Below, piece by piece: positions 31,566 to 38,151 of a stretch of DNA of 38,151 nucleotides. The first letter of the stretch is position 1. Each line of letters opens with the position of its first letter. Origin of the DNA: Deltaproteobacteria bacterium (lineage in GTDB: Bacteria; Myxococcota_A; Polyangia; Polyangiales; JADJMO01); contig JALHOE010000074.1 of the NCBI GenBank assembly GCA_022843175.1, positions 1-38,151 of the forward strand, read 5' to 3'. Made by a program: the position numbers and the translations under genes. The notes beneath the pieces were generated by a model. The model saw only the letters and a program-made list of their open reading frames with translations. It had not been told where the DNA came from and did no database searches.

Positions 31566-33226
31566 TGTCCTGGGACCAGAAGCTCTTCGGCCGCGTCTTT
31601 CGGCTGTTTCAGCGCGAGGAGCCGGCGCCGATCGGCGTCCCCCTCGCGCCGCGGCGCGCCGAGCTGACCCTGCTCGCGAGCCTGGTCGCCGAGCGCGCCG
31701 TCACGCTGACGACCGCGGGTGGCGAGGGGGCGGCGCTGGGGGTCCCCGAGGTGCTCGACGCGCCCGAGGACGCCTGGCTCTATCGCGTGATCCACCAGGC
31801 CACGGCCCTCCGTCTCGGTCTCATGTCGCCGAGGGACGCGCCCGAGGGCGAGGTGGCCGCGTCCCTCGCCGCCGCCGAGATGATTCAGGAGGCGCTGTTC
31901 GCGGAGCTCCCGGGCGCGCGCGCGCTCTACGAACGGCTCGCGAAGACCACCGAGCCGTCGAAGCTGTTCGGCCTCCTGCCACGCCGCGAATCCAAGCCAC
32001 GCGCGCTGCCGCTCTCGCATGGCGCCGAGGGTGCGAGCGGCACCGAGCGCAAGGCGAAGAACGTCCACGCGAAGCGTCGGATCGAGCTGGAGGAGCAGAA
32101 GCAGGGCGAGAACCCGCTCGTGCACTCGTTCGAGAAGGTGCACACCGCCGAGGAGCGCAAGGGCGGCAGCAAGCGCGCGGACGCGAGCGACGAGATGGCC
32201 GAGCACGGCGAGGCGCTCGATGAGCTCGAGCTCGAGGAGGTCGTCCGTTCCAGCCAGCGCGCGCGCTCGATCTACCGCGCCGATCTGCAGATCGAGGGGC
32301 AGGTCGTCGAGACAGACGCGGGCGCCGCGGCGGCGGGGGTCCACTACGACGAGTGGGACGAGAGGGAGCGCGCGTATCGCCGTAACTGGTGCAGCGTCTT
32401 CGAGCAGGTGGCGCCCGCGGTCGACGCGACGCGCGCCGCCGCCGAGGTGCGCGCGCTGACTGCGCGCAGGGCGCGGGAGATCCGCGCCATCGAGGCCGAG
32501 CTCGCGCGGATCGATCGCGCCCACGCGCCGCGCCCGCGCCAGCCGGACGGCAGTGAGCTCGATCTCGATGCGATCGTCGATCGTCACGCCGCGCTCGCTG
32601 CGTCGGCGACGCCGCCCGACAAACTCTACGTGTCGCGGCGTCGACGCCCGCCGGACGTCGACGTGCTGGTGCTCCTCGACGCGAGCCTCTCCACCGACGC
32701 GTGGGTGCAAAACCGCCGCGTGATCGACGTCGCGCGCCAGTCGATCGTGGTGCTCGGCGCCGCGCTCCACGACGCGCGCATGCGCACGATGGTCGCCGCC
32801 TTCCACAGCAACACGCGCCGCGACTGCCGGTTCATCCTCGCCAAGCGCTTCGATGACGCCTGGACGCTCGCCGCGCGCCGCTTGCTGTCGATCGAGCCCA
32901 CGGGCTACACGCGCATCGGCCCGGCGCTGCGGCACGGCACGGCAAAGCTCGTCGCGGCCGGCGCCCGTCGTCGCGTGCTGCTCCTCATCTCCGACGCGAA
33001 GCCCACCGACACCGATCAATACGAGGGGCGCTATGGGATCGCCGACGTTCGCCAAGCGGTGCGCGAGGCGCGCGCCGAGTCGGTCGACGTGGTCGCGCTC
33101 GCGATCGAGGCGGCGTCCCGCGTGCACTTCTCGCAGATGTTCGGCGCGGGCCGCCACGCGCTGCTCCGGCGCCCGGACGAGCTCCCCGCCGCGCTCGGTC
33201 GGGTGTTTCTCGAGTTGTCGCGGTAG
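31565..33226 (+). CDS. norD: NorD-type von Willebrand A domain protein for NO reductase activation
   Basis: A 553-aa cytoplasmic protein with a C-terminal VWA domain. The metal-dependent adhesion site is DASLS (Asp372, Ser374, Ser376) in VDVLVLLDASLST, followed by the SDAKPTDTDQYEGRYGIADVR block typical of NorD/CbbO. The long N-terminal part is helical and charged, including a Lys/Glu-rich section at about 155-230. NorD pairs with NorQ as an ATPase-adaptor pair needed for active NO reductase. The start overlaps the norQ stop by one base (TGATG). A stretch of unusually acidic composition (DELELEEVV) precedes the VWA part and may be a disordered linker. Confidence 0.93.
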   Translation: MSWDQKLFGRVFRLFQREEPAPIGVPLAPRRAELTLLASLVAERAVTLTTAGGEGAALGVPEVLDAPEDAWLYRVIHQATALRLGLMSPRDAPEGEVAASLAAAEMIQEALFAELPGARALYERLAKTTEPSKLFGLLPRRESKPRALPLSHGAEGASGTERKAKNVHAKRRIELEEQKQGENPLVHSFEKVHTAEERKGGSKRADASDEMAEHGEALDELELEEVVRSSQRARSIYRADLQIEGQVVETDAGAAAAGVHYDEWDERERAYRRNWCSVFEQVAPAVDATRAAAEVRALTARRAREIRAIEAELARIDRAHAPRPRQPDGSELDLDAIVDRHAALAASATPPDKLYVSRRRRPPDVDVLVLLDASLSTDAWVQNRRVIDVARQSIVVLGAALHDARMRTMVAAFHSNTRRDCRFILAKRFDDAWTLAARRLLSIEPTGYTRIGPALRHGTAKLVAAGARRRVLLLISDAKPTDTDQYEGRYGIADVRQAVREARAESVDVVALAIEAASRVHFSQMFGAGRHALLRRPDELPAALGRVFLELSR

Positions 33227-33276
33227 AGCGTGCACACGCGCTGGGCTACTCGTCCCGCGCCGAGCATCCAACGGGC

Positions 33277-33456
33277 ATGTCGACACCGAGCACGCCCTCG
33301 CCGAACCCGTTCGAACCGAATCCGCAGCCGCCGCAGCCCCAGCCGTTGCCCGATCCCTCGCCGCAGCCGGCGGAGATGCCGCCCGGCCCGGGGACCGAAT
33401 TCGAGAAGCAGGTCCCCCATCCCCAGGGCGACGAGCCGGTCGCTCGGGAGCAATGA
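33277..33456 (+). CDS. Small proline-rich protein of unknown function
   Basis: A 59-aa frame opening MSTPSTPSPNPFEPNPQPPQ and ending with a charged tail (EFEKQVPHPQ, then DEPVAREQ). About a third of the residues are Pro. It begins 50 bases after norD on the same strand and could be cotranscribed. No strong ribosome binding site is visible, and Pro-rich frames arise easily in such GC-rich DNA, so it may not be translated. The non-random ending and the presence of a defined acidic/basic tail slightly favour a real gene. Confidence 0.4.
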   Translation: MSTPSTPSPNPFEPNPQPPQPQPLPDPSPQPAEMPPGPGTEFEKQVPHPQGDEPVAREQ

Positions 33457-33532
33457 TCGAGCAGCCTGCCTGATGCGTAGGGCCTCGCGGTACTAGCGCT
33501 TCCGTCGGCGGCCCTGCGCCGCACGGAGGCCC

Positions 33533-35263
33533 ATGTTTCGTCGCAGCCGCTCACTCTCGGTCGGGGTCTTGCTCCTTTGGGGCTGCGGCGGCAGCGCCGA
33601 CGCGGCGCCGGATCCGAACGCGGACGCGTCGATCGACGACGCGACGACGCCCGACGGCGCGGACGAGACGGGGACGGACACCGGGCTGGCCGGCGACGCG
33701 CCCGCCGGCGACTCCGCGGCCACGACGTGTCCGCCGTATCACGCGAACTGCGGCGGCGTCTGCGTCTGGACCGCCAACGATCCCGCCAATTGCGGCGCGT
33801 GCGGCGTGAAGTGCGCGCCCCCGTCGGTGTGCTCCGCCGGAGCCTGCGCAGACAAGTGCATGCCGGGACTCACGCCGTGCGCCGGGCGCTGCATCGACGC
33901 CAAGACCGACAACGACCACTGCGGCATGTGCGGGACCAAGTGCGCGGCCGGCACGGCGTGCGTGGACGGGGCCTGCAAGCCCGCGACGGTCTTCCCCGCG
34001 CCGCCCAAATGCGCGGACGGGCTCGGCCCGTTGCTCACCATCGAGGGCTCCGGCAAGGCGCCGTGCGCGGGCGACCTCGCGTCCACCACCTTCACGTGGG
34101 CGGTCTGCTCCTGCACCGACGTCGCGTTCACCGGTCGTGCGTTCGTCGACGGGTTCGACAGCTCGAAGGGACCCTACAAGCCCGGTGAGCTCGGAGCCGG
34201 TGTCGGCGCCAACGGTCGCGTGCGCGCCAGCAGCCAGGCCGACGTCTACGGGCAGCTGTGGGGCGCGTCGAAGTCGATGGGCATCGAGGCGACCTCGGTC
34301 TCGTCGGTGCACCACGACGTGCGCTCCGGCGGTCCGATGACGGTGGCCGACATGGCAGCGAAGCGCGACGCCTACGTCGCGGGCGCGATCAACGGCAAGC
34401 TCAACGTCACGGGCACGCTGCACATCTCTCCGGGCGCCGCCAAGGGCTCGGGCTCGATCGGGACGCTCGACGACAAGGCCGCCATCACCGTTCCGCCGCC
34501 GTGCGCGTGCACCTCGAAGCTGAACGTCGGCGCGATCGTGGCCGCGCACAAGACGGCGAACGACAACGCTGCGATCGGTCTCTCGCCCGATGTGCTGAGC
34601 AAGGCCGGCCACCCCGACCGCATCGATTTGCCGTGCGGCCACTACTACATCAACGGCTTCAAGCTCACGACCGGCTCCGCCATCGTCGTGCACGGCCGCA
34701 CCGCGATCTACGTCGACGGCGACATCGACGCGGGCGCGAACCTCGCGATCGCGCTCGACAGCAAGTCGGAGCTCGACCTGTTCGTCTCGGGCACGATCCG
34801 CGCGAGCTCCAACCTACGCATCGGCTCGACCAACGCACCGGCATCGACGCGGGTGTACGTCGGCGGCACCTCGCCGCTCGTCGTCAGCTCGTCGCTCCTC
34901 ATCGCCGGCAACCTGTGGGCGGGCAACGCCAAGGTGGTCTGGGAGAGCGAGACCGAGGCGTTCGGCGCGGTGTTCGCCAACGACTTCGAGTCGAAGTCGC
35001 TGTTGCTGCTCCACTACGACCGCAACGTCGTCAAGAAGGGGGACGACTGTCCCAAGACGCCGCCGCCGTCGACCGACGCCGGCGTTCCGGACGCCGCGCC
35101 GCCCGCGGCGTGCGGGCAGCCGAAGACCGCTTGCACCTCGTGTCGCGACTGCGGCAATCAAGCGTGCAACGGCGGTTCGTGCGGCGGCAACTGCGGAACG
35201 AGCGCGGACTGCTGCTCGCCGCTCGTATGCGTCGCGGGGTGCTGCATCAGCCCGATCAAGTGA
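33533..35263 (+). CDS. Cys-rich repeat lipoprotein, unknown function
   Basis: A 576-aa lipoprotein (signal ending LWGC, Cys18). After an Asp/Ala/Thr-rich linker come two copies of a Cys-rich module (about 64-145: CGACGVKCAPPSVCSAGACA and CGMCGTKCAAGTACVDGACK), a type common in Polyangia surface proteins. The middle part (about 150-500) is beta-rich, with repeating short strands (GRTAIYVDGDIDAGANLAIA, FVSGTIRASSNLRIGS) that suggest a parallel beta-helix-like or polymer-like surface domain. The C-terminus is again Cys-rich with many CxxC-type pairs (CRDCGNQACNGGSCGGNCG). It is likely displayed outside the cell and disulfide-stabilised. It converges with the M23 peptidase gene 7 bases away. Confidence 0.8.
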   Translation: MFRRSRSLSVGVLLLWGCGGSADAAPDPNADASIDDATTPDGADETGTDTGLAGDAPAGDSAATTCPPYHANCGGVCVWTANDPANCGACGVKCAPPSVCSAGACADKCMPGLTPCAGRCIDAKTDNDHCGMCGTKCAAGTACVDGACKPATVFPAPPKCADGLGPLLTIEGSGKAPCAGDLASTTFTWAVCSCTDVAFTGRAFVDGFDSSKGPYKPGELGAGVGANGRVRASSQADVYGQLWGASKSMGIEATSVSSVHHDVRSGGPMTVADMAAKRDAYVAGAINGKLNVTGTLHISPGAAKGSGSIGTLDDKAAITVPPPCACTSKLNVGAIVAAHKTANDNAAIGLSPDVLSKAGHPDRIDLPCGHYYINGFKLTTGSAIVVHGRTAIYVDGDIDAGANLAIALDSKSELDLFVSGTIRASSNLRIGSTNAPASTRVYVGGTSPLVVSSSLLIAGNLWAGNAKVVWESETEAFGAVFANDFESKSLLLLHYDRNVVKKGDDCPKTPPPSTDAGVPDAAPPAACGQPKTACTSCRDCGNQACNGGSCGGNCGTSADCCSPLVCVAGCCISPIK

Positions 35264-35270
35264 CCGGCGA

Positions 35271-36125
35271 CTAGGGGCAGTTCGGCGCGACGCGGCCGTC
35301 AGTGCCCGTGTAGACGTAGGCGTCGGAGACGTAGCCGCCGGCGACCTTGTCCCAGAGCGTCGAGGTCCCGAACGTGCCGGTCACCTTTTGGCCCTGCTTC
35401 TGGCAGGTGATCGTCACGCGCGCGCCGTCCGCGAGCGAGCCCACCGACGCGAAGCCGGTGCCCGGACCCGAGCGGATCGTGAGGCGAACGCCCGACGGCG
35501 TGTCGATGCGGCCGTTCCCGCTGCCGCCACCACCACCGCCGCCGCCATCGGTGCTGCAGTTCTTGCTCGCGTACGAGTAGGTGCCCCAGTAGCGGGCCGA
35601 GCTGCCGTTGAACTTCGCCGTCTGCGTGTAGCCGTAGCGGCGCTGCTCGTAGTGGAGGTGCGGACCGGTCGAACCGCCGGTGTTGCCGACTGTGCCAATC
35701 TTCTGCCCGCGAGCCACCCGTTGGCCGACGCTCACGACCTGCGTCGCGAGGTGCGCGTAGCGCGTGGTGTAGCCGTTGCCGTGGTTGATCTCGATCCAGC
35801 GGCCGTAGCTGGTGTTCCCGAGGTTGCTGACCCGCGAGATGGTGCCCGACGCGGCGGCGACGACGGTGTCGCCGAGATCGTCGGTGCGGTTGAAGTCGAC
35901 TGCGAGCTGCGGGCTGTGATCGGTGCGCGTCGATCCGAGCCAGCCCTGACCGCAGGGGAACGGCAGCTGGAAGTTCGGAGTGGCGGACGACTCGGTCTGC
36001 GCGCCGCGCTCGTCGTCGTCGGTCGCGCCCTCCCAGGGCTCGTCCTCTGCGTCGGTGCCGTTGGCGACGCACGCGGGAGCGAGAAGGCCGATGGCGAGGA
36101 TGGCGAAGAGGTGAGCTCGGTTCAT
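35271..36125 (-). CDS. M23 family metallopeptidase lipoprotein with SH3-like domain
   Basis: A 284-aa secreted lipoprotein (signal ending LAPAC, Cys19). The peptidase domain (about 50-180) carries a LytM-type zinc site: His-to-Asp in DHSPQLAVDF, His in TTRYAHLATQ, and the HLH of GPHLHYEQ. M23 peptidases usually cut peptide bridges of peptidoglycan. A nine-Gly run (about 195-203) links it to a C-terminal SH3-like domain (GVRLTIRSGPGTGFASVGSL), which often binds cell wall. The role could be wall remodelling or attack on other bacteria's walls. It is divergent from the ferritin-like gene. Confidence 0.9.
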   Translation of the reverse strand: MNRAHLFAILAIGLLAPACVANGTDAEDEPWEGATDDDERGAQTESSATPNFQLPFPCGQGWLGSTRTDHSPQLAVDFNRTDDLGDTVVAAASGTISRVSNLGNTSYGRWIEINHGNGYTTRYAHLATQVVSVGQRVARGQKIGTVGNTGGSTGPHLHYEQRRYGYTQTAKFNGSSARYWGTYSYASKNCSTDGGGGGGGGSGNGRIDTPSGVRLTIRSGPGTGFASVGSLADGARVTITCQKQGQKVTGTFGTSTLWDKVAGGYVSDAYVYTGTDGRVAPNCP

Positions 36126-36257
36126 CGAGCGGAGGGCACTGCACTGCGTATGCCGCGCGAAATCTGCGAGAATTCAGGTGAAACTACATCGTCGCCAGGG
36201 GTGGGGGTGGGGGCACATCGAGGTGACGATCGTTCGTCCGGTGAAACCAGAGACGAC

Positions 36258-36288
36258 GGGGCCCCGCGCGTATGCGCGCGGTTGCCCC
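36258..36288 (+). other. Strong hairpin in the leader of the ferritin-like gene
   Basis: Perfect 7-bp arms CCGCGCG/CGCGCGG around a TATG tetraloop, extended by an outer GGGGC/GCCCC pair with a small internal loop, about 53 bases before the downstream start. There is no U-tract. It could be a leader structure or a terminator for an antisense transcript; no role can be shown. Confidence 0.35.
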
Positions 36289-36340
36289 AACGCTCTTCGT
36301 GCGATCGACGCGCACCGAGGGTGATGGTTCGATTCGCGCG

Positions 36341-37198
36341 ATGCAGCCGTCCGTTAAGCAGGGCCTGGGCGCTCTTGCGCTCTCGCTCTTCGTGCTCCTG
36401 GCGATGCCCCTGGTGTTCGCGATCATGCCGCTTGTCTTCGGCCCGCGCGCCTACGGCACCACGATCATGTGGCTCGGGCCCCTCGGCGCCGTGATCTGGA
36501 TCGCCGCGATGGTCTTCGCCATCCGCGCGATCATCGTGGCCGGCCGCGCCGGCGAGTCCGCCGCGCTCGGGTGGGTGTCGGTCGTGCTGTCGGTGCTCGC
36601 GTTGGCGACGGGCGCCGCGGGCTGGGCGTTCGGCTTCCTGCTCGTAGCCGGCGGCGGCCCGCACGGGCGACCGTTCCGCGTCCGTGGTCGCAAGCTGCTC
36701 GCCGAGCGGAGCACGGACCGCGGATGGATCGACCCCGAGGTCGCGCCCGCGCTCGACGGTCTCGACGAAGAAGCCCGCGCAGCGCTCGCCGAGCGCTTCA
36801 CCCGCGAGGCGCTCGAGGAGCACGCGTCGATCCCGGCGTTCGCGCAGCTGTCGCTCGACCTCGTCGCGCTCGGCGCGCCGCCCGAGCTGATCGCGCGCGC
36901 GCACCGCGCGGCGCTCGAGGAGATCGAGCACGCACGCCTGTGCTTCTCGCTCGCCTCGGCGTACGCCGGACGCGCGATCGGCCCCGGGCCCCTCGGCACG
37001 ACCGACGCGGCGCGGGTGCTGCGCGAGTCGGTCCGCGACGGTCTGATCGGCGAGGGGCTCGCGGCCGAGCGCGCGCGTCGCGAGGTCGCCTCCGATCCGA
37101 CCGTGGCCGCCGTGCTCGCGCGGATCGCGCGCGAGGAGTCGGAGCACTCGCTGCTCGGTCGCGACGTCGCGCAATTTGTCGCACTGCGCGGGGATTGA
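36341..37198 (+). CDS. Membrane-tethered ferritin-like protein
   Basis: A 285-aa protein with three hydrophobic helices at residues 9-33, 41-66 and 76-103, then a soluble helical domain (about 140-282). The latter has ferritin/rubrerythrin-like di-iron residues: Glu-Glu-His at 159-161 (LEEHASIPAF), EEIEH at 193-197, Glu238 in IGEGLAAE and EESEH at 265-269. Similar domains occur widely in Myxococcota, mostly of unknown role; iron storage or peroxide handling at the membrane is possible. The start at 36341 directly precedes the first helix and is preferred over an earlier in-frame ATG at 36272. It is followed by the small barrel gene on the same strand. Confidence 0.8.
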   Translation: MQPSVKQGLGALALSLFVLLAMPLVFAIMPLVFGPRAYGTTIMWLGPLGAVIWIAAMVFAIRAIIVAGRAGESAALGWVSVVLSVLALATGAAGWAFGFLLVAGGGPHGRPFRVRGRKLLAERSTDRGWIDPEVAPALDGLDEEARAALAERFTREALEEHASIPAFAQLSLDLVALGAPPELIARAHRAALEEIEHARLCFSLASAYAGRAIGPGPLGTTDAARVLRESVRDGLIGEGLAAERARREVASDPTVAAVLARIAREESEHSLLGRDVAQFVALRGD

Positions 37199-37300
37199 TC
37201 CGCGTGATGACATTCTGGCGGCGCCCTTCGTCGCTTCGCCATGACGGCAATCGTTCGGCGTGCGGGAACATCACGCTCTCGGCAACACGTTCGGGGAGAC

Positions 37301-37897
37301 ATGAGAACGCTCTTCATCCTTGCAGTCTCGGTCACGCTCTCGGCCACCGCGTCCGCGGCGGAGGCCCCTCCCTCCAACACGATCGGCGAGGCCGGCACGG
37401 TGGGTGTCGGGGTCCAGCTCGGCGCGTCGCATTCGTCCTGGAGCTACGACGACAGGAGCGGCTCGCAGACGACGACCGCCGCGAGCCTGACTCCCTCCAT
37501 CGACGTCTTCGTCGCGCGCGGCCTCTCGCTCGGCGTGTCCGCGCCCTTCACCGTGTGGCACCTCGAGCGCCGTGATCCCTACGGCGTCGGCAAATGGGAC
37601 TACCTCACCCACGGCGGCTTCGCGCGCGTCGGCTACGCCATCCCGCTCGGCGACCGCGCAGCCTTCTGGCCGATCGCGCGCGTCGGGCTGACCCGTACTC
37701 CGATGCCCGAACAGGACGATCCCACCTCCGTCATCGTCGCCCTCGATCCGCAGCTCGTCGTCAACCTGACCAAGGGCGTCTACTTGATGGGCGGCATCGG
37801 CGGGCTGCAGTACTCCGTCACGCGCAACTACGCCGGCGGCGCGGAGCTGCCGGGAATCCGCGCCGAGATGTCGGCGGGCATCGGCGGCTGGCTCTGA
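37301..37897 (+). CDS. Small outer-membrane beta-barrel protein
   Basis: A 198-aa exported protein with a Sec signal (MRTLFILAVSVTLSATASA, cut before AEAPP). Strand-like segments with alternating residues run through the mature part (VGVGVQLGASHSSWSYDD, GLSLGVSAPFTVWHLE, FARVGYAIPLG, LDPQLVVNLTKGVYLMGGIG, IRAEMSAGIGGWL), which fits an eight-stranded barrel. The ATG at 37301 has a GGGGAG about 4 bases upstream, which settles the start. Function unknown; the neighbours give no clue. Confidence 0.75.
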   Translation: MRTLFILAVSVTLSATASAAEAPPSNTIGEAGTVGVGVQLGASHSSWSYDDRSGSQTTTAASLTPSIDVFVARGLSLGVSAPFTVWHLERRDPYGVGKWDYLTHGGFARVGYAIPLGDRAAFWPIARVGLTRTPMPEQDDPTSVIVALDPQLVVNLTKGVYLMGGIGGLQYSVTRNYAGGAELPGIRAEMSAGIGGWL

Positions 37898-37942
37898 GGC
37901 GACGGCTGCCCGGCCACGTGTGATAAACATGTCGGTCGGCGC

Positions 37943-38151
37943 ATGGGAGACGTCACCGCCGTCAGCATGGACGTGATCACCGAGAAATCGGGGCACGCCA
38001 TGACTCCGTGCGCGGTCAGCGTCTGCACCACCCCCGCGGCGCCGAGCCCGCTGCCGATTCCCTATCCGGTGATGGCGAACATCTCCGAGAAGAGCGTCGA
38101 CTCGGCGATGCGCACCAAGGTCAACGGCGCGAACGTCATCACGGTCGGCTC
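37943..38151 (+). CDS. PAAR-like DUF4150 domain protein, truncated at the window edge
   Basis: An open frame from the ATG at 37943 runs off the right edge (69 visible residues). The N-terminus has the DUF4150 pattern: small hydrophobic start, Pro and Cys in AMTPCAVSVCTTP, then PSPLPIPYPVMANISEKS and a polar KVNGANVITVG. DUF4150 is a PAAR-like fold that caps the tip of type VI secretion or related contractile injection spikes and is often fused to a toxin further along. The toxin or partner region lies outside the window, so only the N-terminal domain can be supported. Confidence 0.72.
   Translation, partial: MGDVTAVSMDVITEKSGHAMTPCAVSVCTTPAAPSPLPIPYPVMANISEKSVDSAMRTKVNGANVITVG

Noticed and set aside
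31286-33286. Minus-strand open frame of 666 codons
   Set aside because: It is antisense to norQ and norD, whose motifs are clear; composition is typical of a shadow frame.

Overview
This 38 kb window is very GC-rich, densely coded DNA. It most likely comes from a myxobacterium-like member of the Myxococcota (Polyangia). The clues are many secreted lipoproteins with Asp/Ala/Pro-rich low-complexity linkers, a Cys-rich repeat lipoprotein, a membrane-tethered ferritin-like protein, and an edge gene with a PAAR-like (DUF4150) fold. No rRNA, tRNA, CRISPR array, insertion sequence or phage gene was seen, and no gene-free stretch exceeds about 220 bases.

Left part (1-19.6 kb) is a mixed housekeeping and accessory region: a truncated membrane protein, an EEP-fold lipoprotein with altered active-site residues, a CLC-F type fluoride/proton antiporter preceded by a recognisable fluoride riboswitch, a PAS-STAS stress regulator, a glutaredoxin-CcdA fusion, a BON protein, a three-gene unit of MetE-like enzyme, lysophospholipid-type acyltransferase and wax ester synthase/DGAT, an Hsp20, a CPA2 antiporter, a PHP metallohydrolase lipoprotein, an orphan histidine kinase, protoporphyrinogen oxidase and an outer-membrane barrel.

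Centre (19.8-28.0 kb) is the most notable part. It is a complete ATP-dependent (class I) benzoyl-CoA reductase pathway block in the order had-oah-dch-bcrC-bcrB-bcrA-bcrD, with stop/start codons overlapping by a few bases through most of its length, followed 8 bases later by a hemerythrin. This is the gene order I know from Thauera-type denitrifiers. It covers dearomatisation of benzoyl-CoA (BcrCBAD), hydration of the dienoyl-CoA (Dch), oxidation (Had) and hydrolytic ring opening (Oah). The benzoate-CoA ligase, ferredoxin and 2-oxoglutarate:ferredoxin oxidoreductase that normally feed it are not in the window.

Immediately after it (28.2-33.2 kb), past two strong inverted repeats, lies a nitric oxide reductase module: a divergent c-type cytochrome lipoprotein and norC-norB-norQ-norD. 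NorB carries all catalytic residues of cNOR; NorC is unusual in having two heme c sites. Together the two modules suggest anaerobic aromatic degradation coupled to N-oxide respiration, or at least protected from NO, in a lineage not usually credited with it.

Right part (33.3-38.2 kb) holds a small proline-rich ORF, a Cys-rich lipoprotein, an M23 peptidase, the ferritin-like membrane protein, a small outer-membrane barrel, and the start of a DUF4150 protein that runs off the edge.
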